From Echinicola soli (lineage in GTDB: Bacteria > Bacteroidota > Bacteroidia > Cytophagales > Cyclobacteriaceae), in contig NZ_CP041253.1 in NCBI RefSeq assembly GCF_006575665.1, forward strand, positions 1,617,501 to 1,681,500: DNA of 64,000 bases, in the 5' to 3' direction. Each line of letters opens with the position of its first letter. The stretch's first letter is position 1. The position numbers and the translations under genes were made by a program. Of this stretch, positions 26,972 through 36,628 are shown piece after piece. The notes beneath the pieces are model-generated. The model was given only the letters and a program-made list of their open reading frames with translations. It made no database searches and was not told the origin of the DNA.

Positions 26972-28672
26972 ATGAATCTTAATATCAAAGCAGATAAAGA
27001 AAATACCTATGATGCTATTGTCGTAGGGTCAGGAATCAGTGGCGGCTGGGCTGCCAAGGAATTGTGCGAAAAAGGCCTGAAAACGCTGGTTTTGGAGCGG
27101 GGGAAGAATGTGGAACACATCAAAGGTTATCCCACCGCCAACCTGAATCCTTGGGAACTCGATCACCGTGGTTGGGCCACCAACGAAAGCAAAGAACAGC
27201 ACCCGATCCAAAGTAAGTGTTATGCATTTGGAGAAGACACCCAGCAGTTTTGGGTCAATGATCTCGAAAATCCGTACAATGAGGTGAAGCCATTTAACTG
27301 GCTCAGAGGCTACCATGTAGGTGGCCGATCCCTGATGTGGGGAAGACAGTGTTATCGGTTGAGTGACATCGACTTCGAAGCCAATGCAAAGGATGGCTAT
27401 GGGGTCGACTGGCCGGTGAGGTACAAGGACCTGGCCCCTTGGTACACCTATGTGGAGAAATTTGCCGGGATCTCCGGACAAGCAGAAGGGTTGCCTCAAT
27501 TGCCAGACAGCCACTTCTTACCTGCCATGGAAATGAACTGTGTGGAAAAGCACGTGGCAGCACGTGTAAAAGAAAAGTTTGATGACAGGATCATCACCAT
27601 TGGTAGGGCCGCACATGCCACAGAAGCTATCAATGGTCGAGGCCCATGTCAATATAGAAATCTCTGTGCAAGGGGCTGTCCTTTTGGGGGCTACTTCAGT
27701 AGTAATTCCGCCACGCTTCCGGCTGCCATGCAAACGGGAAATATGACGCTCAGGCCTTTTTCCATCGTGACAGAAGTGCTATATGATAAAGAGACCGGCA
27801 AGGCCAATGGTGTCCGTATTATGGATGCAGAAACCAAGGAGTACACCGAATATTATGCTAAAATCGTCTTTCTAAATGCCTCTACCTTAGGGACTGCGTG
27901 GATCCTGCTCAATTCTGTTTCAGATGCCTTCCCCAATGGTCTGGGCAATGGCAGCGAGCAGGTGGGACATAATTTAATGGACCATCACTATGGAGTAGGC
28001 GCTTCCGGGACCATCGAAGGATTTGGGGACAAATACTATTATGGACGAAGACCAAATGGCATCTACGTGCCGCGCTTTAGAAACATCAGTGAAGCCACCA
28101 AGCGGGATGATTATGTTCGCGGTTTTGGCTATCAAGGAGGTGCCGGGCGTGGGCGCGGTCAAGGTGGCCCAGCAGGAGTTGGAGCTGACTTTAAGCTTTC
28201 CAAGACACAGCCTAGCGATGACTGGAATTTTGGGATTGGATCTTGGGGTGAGCATTTGCCTTATTATGACAATAAAGTAAGTCTCAATCATGAGAAGTTG
28301 GATGCCTATGGACTTCCAACATTAGACATTGATTGTGAATTTAAGGATAACGAGCAGGCCATGCGTAAGGACATGCGCCAAAGTGCCATCGAGATTCTGG
28401 AAGCCGCTGGTGCTAAAAACATCAGTTCTTACGATAGCGCACCCCCTCCTGGACACTGCATCCACGAGATGGGTACGGCCAGAATGGGGAAAGATCCAAA
28501 AACGTCTGTCCTCAATGCCTACAATCAAATGCATGAAGTGCCCAATGTATTTATCACTGATGGCGCATTTATGTCATCTTCAGCCTGTCAAAACCCGTCA
28601 CTGACCTATATGGCATTTACTGCAAGGGCCTGTGACCATGCGGTGAAAGAACTGAAAAAGCAGAATTTGTAA
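26972..28672 (+). CDS. GMC-family FAD oxidoreductase
   Basis: 566 residues. The Rossmann motif VVGSGISGGWAAKEL (about 17-31) and VLERG bind FAD; NWLRGYHVGGRSLMWGRQCYR and HCIHEMGTARMGKDP are GMC signatures, and the C-terminal NVFITDGAFMSSSACQNPSLT carries the end of the flavin site. The CQYRNLCARGCPFGG cysteine cluster is also seen in gluconate-dehydrogenase-type GMCs. It oxidises an alcohol or sugar and passes electrons to an unknown acceptor. With no signal of its own, it probably hitch-hikes on the Tat signal of the preceding subunit. Confidence 0.92.
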   Translation: MNLNIKADKENTYDAIVVGSGISGGWAAKELCEKGLKTLVLERGKNVEHIKGYPTANLNPWELDHRGWATNESKEQHPIQSKCYAFGEDTQQFWVNDLENPYNEVKPFNWLRGYHVGGRSLMWGRQCYRLSDIDFEANAKDGYGVDWPVRYKDLAPWYTYVEKFAGISGQAEGLPQLPDSHFLPAMEMNCVEKHVAARVKEKFDDRIITIGRAAHATEAINGRGPCQYRNLCARGCPFGGYFSSNSATLPAAMQTGNMTLRPFSIVTEVLYDKETGKANGVRIMDAETKEYTEYYAKIVFLNASTLGTAWILLNSVSDAFPNGLGNGSEQVGHNLMDHHYGVGASGTIEGFGDKYYYGRRPNGIYVPRFRNISEATKRDDYVRGFGYQGGAGRGRGQGGPAGVGADFKLSKTQPSDDWNFGIGSWGEHLPYYDNKVSLNHEKLDAYGLPTLDIDCEFKDNEQAMRKDMRQSAIEILEAAGAKNISSYDSAPPPGHCIHEMGTARMGKDPKTSVLNAYNQMHEVPNVFITDGAFMSSSACQNPSLTYMAFTARACDHAVKELKKQNL

Positions 28673-28689
28673 GCGGAGTTTCCTATTTG

Positions 28690-28744
28690 GCCATGGATAA
28701 AATAAATGAGTATGCCTCCTGCTTTTTATCCATGGCTATTTTTA
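28690..28744 (+). terminator. Intrinsic terminator after the GMC gene
   Basis: GCCATGGATAAAA (28690-28702) and TTTTATCCATGGC (28724-28736) form a perfect 13-bp stem followed by TATTTTTATA. Confidence 0.85.
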
Positions 28745-28773
28745 TACCAAATAATAAATAGTCTTTACGTCCA

Positions 28774-29721
28774 ATGATCCAGTTACTCATGAAAATCCTT
28801 TCGGCTACATTGATGATATTCCTGAGTATTTTAGGGATCGTGGTGGTGAAAGTAAGCGATGACCCGACGATCGTACTTTCTTCGATTAGAGGTGAATACA
28901 GTAAGTTGAAATCGGTCAATGTCCCATTGGATGATGAGGTTTCAGATGAGGTGGAGGTGACCTTTTTAGGTGATCATGCGGATTTTTTTTCCATCAAAAA
29001 AATGGAAACCTCAAAGGGTGCTTTGATGGTGGACGTCCAGTTTACGCCAAGCATGGAATTTATTGGTCTTGCAGAAGCGGTCATGGAAGTAACGTCGGGA
29101 GATGAATTATTGACAAGCATGTCGGTTCGCGGCTTGAGTACAAAAGCCCTGGAAGGAGAAAATGAACCGCCTTTGGCTTTGGTAGTTCAGGCTCTTGGCT
29201 GGAACGTCGACTTAGGATGGACTGACCTTGCCAATCATACCAAATCTGAACTGCAAGGTGATGAATTGCTTGTAAAGTATTTTAGAAAAGCAGAAGGTGC
29301 AGAGATGGTAGAGATGATACCGGTAGCACGATACAGTCCACCTTTTATGCTTCCGTTTGGGTATTATGAGATGGGCAATGAAGCTCCTGTTTTGGAAGAG
29401 GTAGGGGTGTTGGCAAATAGTGGCAGCTATCCGGAGCACCAAACCCTATTCCCATCCCTCGAAAAAGGACAAACTTCATTTGATCCGGGTACGCTGTCTT
29501 TTGGTTTCTATACCACCAGTCCGAGCCATGTGGCCTATTCTGAGGATAGCTGGAATCAATCGCTTCATCCGGATCATGCCGTACATGCATGCAGAGTATA
29601 TGCCGTAAAGGATCATGAAGGGAAATTGGTGGATAATCAATATTTGGTATGCTTTGAAGAAGCCGCCAACGGGGATTATCAAGATTACGTCTTTTTGGTG
29701 AAGCATGTGGTTGCAAAATAA
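28774..29721 (+). CDS. Hypothetical exported or membrane-anchored protein
   Basis: 315 residues. An N-terminal hydrophobic segment (LLMKILSATLMIFLSILGIVVV) is a signal or anchor. Residues 25-125 look like an Ig-like strand region (VEVTFLGDHADFFSI...VDVQFTPS). The C-terminal 110 residues contain FGFYTTSPSHVAYSEDSWN, HPDHAVHACRVYAV and EEAANGDYQDYVFLV. Similar endings, from memory, occur in large secreted sugar-dehydrogenase or carbohydrate-binding proteins of Bacteroidota and Planctomycetota. The function is not known; it may be a stand-alone copy of such a module. Transcribed alone. Confidence 0.7.
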   Translation: MIQLLMKILSATLMIFLSILGIVVVKVSDDPTIVLSSIRGEYSKLKSVNVPLDDEVSDEVEVTFLGDHADFFSIKKMETSKGALMVDVQFTPSMEFIGLAEAVMEVTSGDELLTSMSVRGLSTKALEGENEPPLALVVQALGWNVDLGWTDLANHTKSELQGDELLVKYFRKAEGAEMVEMIPVARYSPPFMLPFGYYEMGNEAPVLEEVGVLANSGSYPEHQTLFPSLEKGQTSFDPGTLSFGFYTTSPSHVAYSEDSWNQSLHPDHAVHACRVYAVKDHEGKLVDNQYLVCFEEAANGDYQDYVFLVKHVVAK

Positions 29722-29904
29722 TTTTTTAGTATCATAGTCCTTTTAATTTCATGAGAGAGGGTATTTGAATTCGACTAAATTGTCCGTTTGACCTAGGGAA
29801 AAGTTTTCATTTTTAACTTTATTGACTCAATGGCATGTGACTGGTTTTTTTAGATAGATGATTCTTTTGGTTTTCACTTGTTAATTGTTAAAATTACTAA
29901 AACA

Positions 29905-29920
29905 TTAAACGTTTGTTTAA
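29905..29920. promoter_or_regulatory. Candidate TetR autoregulatory operator
   Basis: TTAAAC-N4-GTTTAA, 27 bases before the TetR ATG. It overlaps AACGTTTG, one base from the TAnnTTTG -7 consensus, so binding would block the promoter. Confidence 0.45.
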
Positions 29921-29946
29921 CAATTTTATCAAATGAACTTTGCATC

Positions 29947-30570
29947 ATGGAGCCCAATGAAAAAAAGGTAAAAATCATGGAAGTAGCCGAAAAGCTCTTT
30001 GCTAAAAATGGCTTTTCGGCTACTTCTGTTAGGGAAATATCCAAAAAGGCAGATGTGAACATCGCTATGATTTCTTATTACTTTGAGAGCAAAGAAAAAT
30101 TGCTGGAAGCAATATTTCACTATAAGGGGGACTATCTGAGGGTTATGGTAGAAAACTTACTTCAAAAGGATTCCTTTACCCGTTGGCAAAAACTGGATTG
30201 GCTGGTAGATGAATATGTGGACAGGTTTTTAGAGAATCAATACCTGCACAGAATTATCCTACGAGAGAGTGGCTTGCACAGCAAAGGAAGCTTGAGGGAG
30301 TTTATTGACAAGCAACGTTATGGACATTATAAAATGGTGAAGGAGTTTATCGAAAAGGGCCAAGTGGACGGAGAATTTAAAGAGGGTGTCGATTTATTGA
30401 TGCTCTATTCCTTGCTACCGGGAACCACGAAGCATTTGCTTTTTCATGAGTCATTTATGAGGCATGTAGTCAAGGCAGAGTCAGGCAGGGAGATTGATCT
30501 GGAGGATCTCAAGATCAGGACGCAGTCATTTCTGAAAATGACCCTGCGAATGCTCCTTCAAAAAGAATAA
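29947..30570 (+). CDS. TetR/AcrR-family transcriptional regulator
   Basis: 207 residues from the ATG giving MEPNEKK; the longer frame runs through the operator. The N-terminal helix-turn-helix is clear: AEKLFAKNGFSATSVREISKKADVNIAMISYYFESKEKLLEAIF. The C-terminal ligand domain (about 80-200) has LHRIILRESGL, usual for AcrR-like members that control efflux pumps. No pump gene is next to it, so its target is elsewhere or only itself. Confidence 0.93.
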   Translation: MEPNEKKVKIMEVAEKLFAKNGFSATSVREISKKADVNIAMISYYFESKEKLLEAIFHYKGDYLRVMVENLLQKDSFTRWQKLDWLVDEYVDRFLENQYLHRIILRESGLHSKGSLREFIDKQRYGHYKMVKEFIEKGQVDGEFKEGVDLLMLYSLLPGTTKHLLFHESFMRHVVKAESGREIDLEDLKIRTQSFLKMTLRMLLQKE

Positions 30571-30754
30571 TGGCCATTGTTCAGGCCCTGGCATTGGTGA
30601 TGAATACTGTGTTTGCCTGAAATGTGGAAATTGACTTATCGACCGGGTAAAGCATCAGTTATGTTACTGGTACTAATTTTATAACCTATTTTGCCCTTCA
30701 CTGGTTAGGGAAATTTACATGTTTAAGTGTATTTTTTATAATATCCATATAGCC

Positions 30755-30762
30755 TAAATTTG
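30755..30762 (+). promoter_or_regulatory. Candidate -7 promoter box
   Basis: TAAATTTG fits TAnnTTTG, 38 bases before the ATG of the lipoprotein gene. No clear -33 element. Confidence 0.4.
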
Positions 30763-30800
30763 GAGTAAATGATCTATTAGTGTGTATAAACTTTTTTAAA

Positions 30801-31382
30801 ATGAAAACATTAAAGAAACTACTCCTCCTTACCATCGTGCTGCAGGTAGCCAGTTGTAGTATGGTCAGGGATGAAGATGGATCGGATCCCACTGATCCCG
30901 AAAATCAAACGGAAGCTGAAATTCCGAGCAACCTTCACTTTGCCTTTAAAACAGAAGATTGGGAAAGGCAAATAGACTGTACACATCTGGACCTGGATGC
31001 TACCAGCAGTGAGCTATTGATGGCTACTTCCCAGTCCACCGGTTCGAAGTTTTATTTTGTAGTACCGGCTAGCAGTAGCGAAATGGCAAAGGCTGCAAAT
31101 TTGGGGAAATATCCCATTGGAATAGAGGAATATTTTTCCATGGCGCTGATTTTACCCATGAGCCAAGGCAGTGAAACAAGATTAAAATCTGAAATAGGAT
31201 CTAGTGAATCCGATTCATTTAATGAGGTCGTATCGATTACCCTGGACAGTTCAGAAGGAGCCTTTGATTTTTATAGCGTTAAGGGCAGGTATAAAATGAA
31301 AATGGAGGGCATTGAAGATGAGGCATTGAACAAGACCTGTTCCGGTACCTATCACTTTAAGATTAGGACGGCAAGAAATTGA
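30801..31382 (+). CDS. Hypothetical lipoprotein
   Basis: 193 residues from the ATG giving MKTLKKLLLLTIVLQVASC; a GTG 21 bases upstream is in frame but leaves a poorer signal. The lipobox VASC is followed by an acidic linker (DEDGSDPTDPENQTEAE) and a beta-rich domain with three further cysteines. I do not recognise the family. Single-gene transcript between a candidate promoter and a terminator. Confidence 0.7.
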   Translation: MKTLKKLLLLTIVLQVASCSMVRDEDGSDPTDPENQTEAEIPSNLHFAFKTEDWERQIDCTHLDLDATSSELLMATSQSTGSKFYFVVPASSSEMAKAANLGKYPIGIEEYFSMALILPMSQGSETRLKSEIGSSESDSFNEVVSITLDSSEGAFDFYSVKGRYKMKMEGIEDEALNKTCSGTYHFKIRTARN

Positions 31383-31407
31383 TTTTGCGATTGTTTTGAT
31401 TTTACCT

Positions 31408-31445
31408 CTGCTTAAGGCCTAGCGGTCTTGGGCAGGGGATTTTTC
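31408..31445 (+). terminator. Intrinsic terminator between convergent genes
   Basis: CTGCTTAAGGCC (31408-31419) pairs with GGTCTTGGGCAG (31424-31435) through 12 bp with some G-T pairs; a GGGGATTTTTC tail follows on the plus strand. Confidence 0.65.
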
Positions 31446-31454
31446 ATGATGTAA

Positions 31455-32294
31455 CTAGCTTTTGAGCCCAGACAATATCCTGGCCTTGCCTTGTAGATCT
31501 TGATGTACTGTGACCTGTTGATAGCCCAAATCACTAATCAGTTGCTCCATTTCCGAGGCAAAAGCCTCGTTAATTTCAAAATATAGTTTACCACCTTGCT
31601 TTAATGCTTCCAAGCCTTTGGTGGCAATTGTGCGATAAAAGATCAAGGGATCCGCGTCTGAAACAAACAAGGCCAGTGAAGGTTCATGCTCCAGGACATT
31701 TTTATGCATGTAGGCTTTTTCCAGTTCACGCACATAAGGTGGGTTACTGACCAGGATATCCAGTTCTCGGGCAGGAATAGGATCAGTTAGGATGTCCACG
31801 GCTGAAAAAGTTACCTTGGCGTTCAGTTTAAGGGCGTTGGTACGGGCGATATGTAAGGCTTTCTGGCTGATGTCTATCGCAAAAACTTCAGGCTGCGGCA
31901 TTTCTAGGTAAAGCGTAATGGGGATACAGCCGCTACCAGTTCCAATATCCATGATGCGAATCCCGCCTTTGGGATTTTCTTGCAGGATCAAATGGACCAG
32001 CTCCTCGGTTTCATTTCGGGGAATTAGCACTGATGGATTTACCTTGAAATCCCTGCCATAGAAAGGCGCTTCTTCGAGAATATACTGGATGGGTTTACCC
32101 GTCTGAAGTTCATCTATGGCAGTGTAAAGTGACTGTGGGACATGCTCAAGCTTCTTGTCTTGGATGATATCTCCCCTCTTGACTTGCAGGAAATGTTCCA
32201 ATATCCAAAAAGCAATGGATTGCGCTTCTGTATCTGGATAGTCTTTTTTTAATCCGTCCGAAATGGTTTGGTAAAGGGTTCTTGAACTGGTCAT
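31455..32294 (-). CDS. prmC: Release factor glutamine N5-methyltransferase
   Basis: 279 residues from the ATG giving MTSSRTLYQ; the longer frame begins at a TTG. FYGRDFKVNPSVLIPRNETEELV is the PrmC substrate-recognition segment. IMDIGTGSGCIPITL binds S-adenosylmethionine, and VSNPPYV is the catalytic NPPY motif. It methylates the Gln of the GGQ loop of RF1 and RF2. prfA (RF1) lies about 5 kb away on the same strand. Cytoplasmic. Confidence 0.95.
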   Translation of the reverse strand: MTSSRTLYQTISDGLKKDYPDTEAQSIAFWILEHFLQVKRGDIIQDKKLEHVPQSLYTAIDELQTGKPIQYILEEAPFYGRDFKVNPSVLIPRNETEELVHLILQENPKGGIRIMDIGTGSGCIPITLYLEMPQPEVFAIDISQKALHIARTNALKLNAKVTFSAVDILTDPIPARELDILVSNPPYVRELEKAYMHKNVLEHEPSLALFVSDADPLIFYRTIATKGLEALKQGGKLYFEINEAFASEMEQLISDLGYQQVTVHQDLQGKARILSGLKS

Positions 32295-32414
32295 GTAAAA
32301 GGAATGGAGAGATAAAGTGAGCAATTACTAATTTATAAATCCCAAAGAATAGCGTTAATCCACATTGGATGATGATTTCAGTATTGACCAAAACCTGGTG
32401 ACCTTTGGGCACGG

Positions 32415-35400
32415 TTATGAGAATAATTCCAGCAAGGAGTCTTTGGTCAATGTGCTCAATATGCTGCTTCCTTCGCCGATGATATCCTTGGATAGTTTCA
32501 TTTTTGCTTCTTGTAGATGGAGGATTTTTTCTTCCACGGTGTTTTTGCAGACCATCCGGTAGGCGAAAACATTTTTTTTCTGCCCCATACGGTAGCAACG
32601 GTCAATAGCCTGGTTTTCTGTAGCGGGGTTCCACCAAGGATCCACAATATAAACATAATCTGCCGCGGTAAGGTTTAGCCCGGTCCCACCAGCTTTGAGG
32701 CTGATCAGGAATACCCTGTTTTCTTCGTTTTCCTGGAAGATTTTCACCCTTTTCTCGCGTTCCTTTAAGCTGGTTTTACCATCGAGGTAGGTATAATTTA
32801 CATTTTCTTCCTGTAGCTTATCAGTGATCAGTTCCAACATTTTTACAAATTGGCTGAAGATGAGTATTTTATGCTTGCCGGTTTTTTCCAGAATATGTTC
32901 CAGCAGCAGGTTGATTTTTGCAGACTCTTGGACGGGTTCCCCATTTTTTACCAATGCGGTCGAATCACAGATTTGGCGAAGCCTGGTAAGCCCTTCCAGC
33001 ACGTAAAAATTGGTGTTATCTTCACCATCTTCTTCAAGTTTTCCCCTGAGAAAATCACGGTATTCATTTCTATAGGCATCATAGAGCTTGCGTTGGACAG
33101 CTCCCATTTCGCAATATAGGTATTCCTCAGTTTTGTCCGGTAGTTCAGTGAGCACTTCCTCCTTGGTACGTCTTAGGATAAAAGGAGCGACTTTTTTGCG
33201 GAGTTCTACAGCCAAATGGCTCTGATCACCTTTTTTCAGTGGGTTGGCGTAATCCCGCTTGAAGGCTGCAAAAGTGGTAAAGAATCCCGGGTTTACGAAG
33301 TTCATCTGGGCAAAGAGCTCCGCGATATTGTTTTCGATAGGCGTGCCGGACAGGGCGATTTTAAGGGGGGATTTAAGTTGGGTCAGGGCGCGGTGACGTC
33401 TGGAGGAGACGTTTTTGATGGCTTGGGACTCGTCAGCCACGATCAGCTGAAACCTGATGTTTTTAAGTAACTCAATGTCGTTGATCACCACGCCGTAGCT
33501 GGTGAGCACTACGTCATGTTTCTTAAACTCCGCCGGATCATCGTAGCGCTGTCCATGATGGATAAAATAGTCCAGGTGTGGGGCAAATTTGTCAAGTTCA
33601 TTTTTCCAGTTGAACAAAAGCGTGGTGGGCGCCACTACCAGAACGGGGGCGGATTTTTTGCCTTCTTTGATTTGACATATCAGGGATATCAGCTGCAGTG
33701 TTTTGCCCAGTCCCATATCATCTGCCAAAATACCTCCCCAGCCGTAATCCTTCAGGAAATTCAACCAGTTCAGTCCCTCTTGTTGATAATGCCTGAGTTG
33801 GGCATTTAGCTTTTTGGGCGGGGGGGTGTTTTCGATTTCCTTAAAGGAAGCCAGTCGTGCTTTTTTTTCTGCGATTTCTTGAAGTAATGCCTTGTGCTGC
33901 TCAGGATCTGCAAGTTCATCTACCAGTGAAAAGTGGGTTTTGGCCACTTTTAGGGTGTTTTTGTCTTGCAAGGAGGAGCGAAAGAGCTTTGCGAATTTCT
34001 CCATCCACTTTTCGGGAAGTATGCCGATGGATCCGTCACTGAGCTCGATGTAGTTTTGGCCGGATTCCACGGCTTTTTTGAGATCTTTGAGTTTTACCTT
34101 GTTATTTCCAAAGGCCACTTCCAGGTTGGCCTCAAACCAGTCAGGCTTAGTGTCCAGGTTGAAGTCTACTTGGGCCGGGTGGGGAGAAAACTTAAAGCCC
34201 TTTAGCTGGTCCAGCCCAAAAACCCTGACGCCGGATTCTTTCAGCTTCTCAAATGCATCAAGGAACCAGTAGTTGTCCATAAACTGGTCAAAACTCAAAT
34301 AAAAAAAGCCTTGAAGCCCTTTGTGGGCAAAGGCCGGGTGCATTTTTTGGATGTCCTGGACGAGTTGTTCTTCCTCTTCCAAATCCGGTAAGTACACCTT
34401 ATTGTTTTCATGATCTATGAGTGTGCCGTTTTCCAAGGGATAGGAAAGCAGTCCTTCCTTATAGCGGACGGCTGGTCTGAAAAGGACAAAATTGCCCATT
34501 TCTGAAATATAGAGGTGCCTTTGTGGTTTTTCTGTAGGTTCATCGATTTCGATTATTCCCGCTTCGTAGTTTACTTTAAAATCTTTTGCCAGTCGATGGA
34601 TAAGGCCTCGTTCCATTTCGGGTCTGTCTTTTTCGGTAAAGCGAATGATAGGAGTAGACAGGAAATACAGTAAAGCCTTATGCTCCTTTGGGGTTGGGAA
34701 GTAGGCCAATCTTTTCTGATGAATGAGTAAAAATAAATCATAAATAACGCACTGCTCATCCAGTTCATCGACAAAGAACCGTTCGTTTTCTACTAATATA
34801 TAAGGACGTAAAAGGTAGGTAAATTCTTCACGGGAAAGATTGAACTGCAAGTTTGCTGTTACTGCAGTGATTTTTTGTAGGTCTTTAGGCCTGGGCTTGT
34901 AGTTGTAATAATGGACCGATGGCGCTAGGAGATGAAAAGGCAATTCCTTGCCTATACTTAGGATAGCGAGGAATTTTTCATGAAGTGTGATTAACGTGTT
35001 GTCATCATTGCTTTTAGCCAACAACTTGTTCATGCTGGTCAACTGCGGAATTAGCTCCTTGATCCCAGTGGTAGGTGCCAATGATGCATCCTCTGGATCG
35101 TACACCCAGTCAAGCTTGGTCTTTAGTTCCTCCGGAGCACGTTTTGTTCCCTTTCCTTTGATAGCCTTGATACAGGACAGTTTACTTGAGTAATTGTTGA
35201 TGAAAAATGCGATTCCGGCATTGTACGTCCCGGTGTCACTGGACGTGTGGTTCAGTAACTGCTCGCCCGAGCTCATGCTGTTCAGCGCCGAAAATAGCTC
35301 CTTGTCCATCGACTCAATCAGTGGTGAAGTATTGAATAAGCCTTCTAGTCGGCCTTTTGGATATACATTGAGCAAGTCCCCAGACAGGTTGATCTCAAAA

Positions 35401-36152
35401 TAATCTTCAAAGCTTCCTGTTAATTCTTCCAGACCGTGTTCTGCCAGTACATATTCCATTATTTTGGCTCGTTTTGCAGGAATCGCGTAGTTTAGTTCTT
35501 TTGAGGATTGCTTCATTCGCTGATAAAACCATACCAAGGCGTTTTTTATCAGGATATCCTTTTGATAATTGCAGGATAGGGTGATGTTATCTTTATGAAT
35601 CTGGATTGTAAGTTCGTAATGGTGGGAATAATCGGTCAATAGATAGACGAGACGATTGGTGGAGATCTTCACATCTTCTACTTTACAATGCCATCCCCTG
35701 TAGTTTTTGATAAATTCTAAATTTGAAAGGAGGACATTTGGGGCATCAGGGTCAAAGGCAATCTCCATTGGGCTCAGTGGATTTTCGGATTTTACTTTTG
35801 ATGTTTGGGGGAGTCGGATATTCCCTTTCTTCTGAGCCGAAAGGTATAACATTGCCGCAGCAGTATGCTTGCACTCACCATTGTCCTCAAAATAGATACA
35901 TTCACATGAGCCCACTTCTTTTCCCAAAAAACCTCGCTGAAATTGGCTGGCTTCTTCGAGGTTGATCTTAACCTCATAATGAGGTTGGATGTTTCCTTTG
36001 ACGAAAAAATTAAGCTCCCGATTATGTGTATTAACACTAACTAATTCACAATCATCATTCCGAAAAAGTTGCTCTCCTCTTTGGTATATAGTGGGGTCTA
36101 GGAGTCTCAATTCCTCTTCCAAACAATTAATTTCCTGTCTCGATAGCTTCAT
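32415..36152 (-). CDS. SWIM-domain SNF2-family helicase/ATPase
   Basis: 1,245 residues. An N-terminal SWIM zinc finger (Cys83, Cys85, Cys94, His96; CECIYFEDNGECKH) is followed by a long bacterial SNF2-associated region (about 130-760). The ATPase has DDMGLGKTLQLISL (Walker A), VAPTTLLFNW, VADESQAIKN (DEAQ-like) and ALSGTPIENN. The helicase C half has FSQFVKML, LKAGGTGLNLTAADYV and DRCYRMGQ. These proteins translocate on double-stranded DNA and remodel protein-DNA complexes or aid repair; the exact role in bacteria is not settled. Single gene. Confidence 0.95.
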   Translation of the reverse strand: MKLSRQEINCLEEELRLLDPTIYQRGEQLFRNDDCELVSVNTHNRELNFFVKGNIQPHYEVKINLEEASQFQRGFLGKEVGSCECIYFEDNGECKHTAAAMLYLSAQKKGNIRLPQTSKVKSENPLSPMEIAFDPDAPNVLLSNLEFIKNYRGWHCKVEDVKISTNRLVYLLTDYSHHYELTIQIHKDNITLSCNYQKDILIKNALVWFYQRMKQSSKELNYAIPAKRAKIMEYVLAEHGLEELTGSFEDYFEINLSGDLLNVYPKGRLEGLFNTSPLIESMDKELFSALNSMSSGEQLLNHTSSDTGTYNAGIAFFINNYSSKLSCIKAIKGKGTKRAPEELKTKLDWVYDPEDASLAPTTGIKELIPQLTSMNKLLAKSNDDNTLITLHEKFLAILSIGKELPFHLLAPSVHYYNYKPRPKDLQKITAVTANLQFNLSREEFTYLLRPYILVENERFFVDELDEQCVIYDLFLLIHQKRLAYFPTPKEHKALLYFLSTPIIRFTEKDRPEMERGLIHRLAKDFKVNYEAGIIEIDEPTEKPQRHLYISEMGNFVLFRPAVRYKEGLLSYPLENGTLIDHENNKVYLPDLEEEEQLVQDIQKMHPAFAHKGLQGFFYLSFDQFMDNYWFLDAFEKLKESGVRVFGLDQLKGFKFSPHPAQVDFNLDTKPDWFEANLEVAFGNNKVKLKDLKKAVESGQNYIELSDGSIGILPEKWMEKFAKLFRSSLQDKNTLKVAKTHFSLVDELADPEQHKALLQEIAEKKARLASFKEIENTPPPKKLNAQLRHYQQEGLNWLNFLKDYGWGGILADDMGLGKTLQLISLICQIKEGKKSAPVLVVAPTTLLFNWKNELDKFAPHLDYFIHHGQRYDDPAEFKKHDVVLTSYGVVINDIELLKNIRFQLIVADESQAIKNVSSRRHRALTQLKSPLKIALSGTPIENNIAELFAQMNFVNPGFFTTFAAFKRDYANPLKKGDQSHLAVELRKKVAPFILRRTKEEVLTELPDKTEEYLYCEMGAVQRKLYDAYRNEYRDFLRGKLEEDGEDNTNFYVLEGLTRLRQICDSTALVKNGEPVQESAKINLLLEHILEKTGKHKILIFSQFVKMLELITDKLQEENVNYTYLDGKTSLKEREKRVKIFQENEENRVFLISLKAGGTGLNLTAADYVYIVDPWWNPATENQAIDRCYRMGQKKNVFAYRMVCKNTVEEKILHLQEAKMKLSKDIIGEGSSILSTLTKDSLLELFS

Positions 36153-36289
36153 TTTTTTTAAGATAAGACTGAAAAATCTCTAGATGGTTATAGCTTGCAA
36201 ATTAAGATGAAAAAACGAGCTGGAAAAGTAGCGTCAGATCAATAATTCCCAGAATTGGATGCAAAAATATCCATACCACATCTCATAAA

Positions 36290-36313
36290 GGCAGCAGGCC
36301 TAAGCCTGCTGCC
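36290..36313 (-). terminator. Strong hairpin downstream of the small lipoprotein gene
   Basis: GGCAGCAGGC and GCCTGCTGCC form a perfect 10-bp stem with loop CTAA. The minus-strand tail is only TTTATG, so it may be a terminator or an mRNA-stabilising hairpin. Confidence 0.5.
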
Positions 36314-36370
36314 TGGAATATTGAGACTTCATGAAATGCCTTCCATGTTGTGTTGATAATAAAGAAAATA

Positions 36371-36565
36371 CTACCATTTGCCTTTTTTCTGATCCTTGGG
36401 ATGTATCCCATAGTGCTTTTTTACTTGGCCTGGAGGCATTTTCTTTTGACTTTTCTTATAATGGTGCCCATGATTTCGGTGGTGGGCCACACAGGAAGTC
36501 GTCAGTATTGCGGACCCTGTAAGAAAGAGCCCTGCAAAGCAGATGTTTAGTATAAACCGTTTCAT
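36371..36565 (-). CDS. Small His/Lys-rich exported protein or lipoprotein
   Basis: 64 residues. An N-terminal hydrophobic segment ends TTSC (possible lipobox, Cys25). The mature part is basic: AHHRNHGHHYKKSQKKMPPGQVKKHYG. The MPPGQxKK motif occurs in small Bacteroidota proteins often labelled quinol oxidase subunit 4 by automatic annotation; that name is not supported by function here. Histidine clusters suggest metal binding, by inference. Confidence 0.55.
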   Translation of the reverse strand: MKRFILNICFAGLFLTGSAILTTSCVAHHRNHGHHYKKSQKKMPPGQVKKHYGIHPKDQKKGKW

Positions 36566-36570
36566 ATTTG

Positions 36571-36623
36571 CTTAAAAACCAATAATCAGGCCAATTTGAT
36601 GGTTTTTGCCTGATTATTGGTTT
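36571..36623 (-). terminator. Intrinsic terminator after the GNAT gene
   Basis: AAACCAATAATCAGGC (36576-36591) and GCCTGATTATTGGTTT (36608-36623) form a perfect 16-bp stem; on the minus strand it is followed by TTAAG after a T-run. Confidence 0.8.
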
Positions 36624-36628
36624 ATGGG

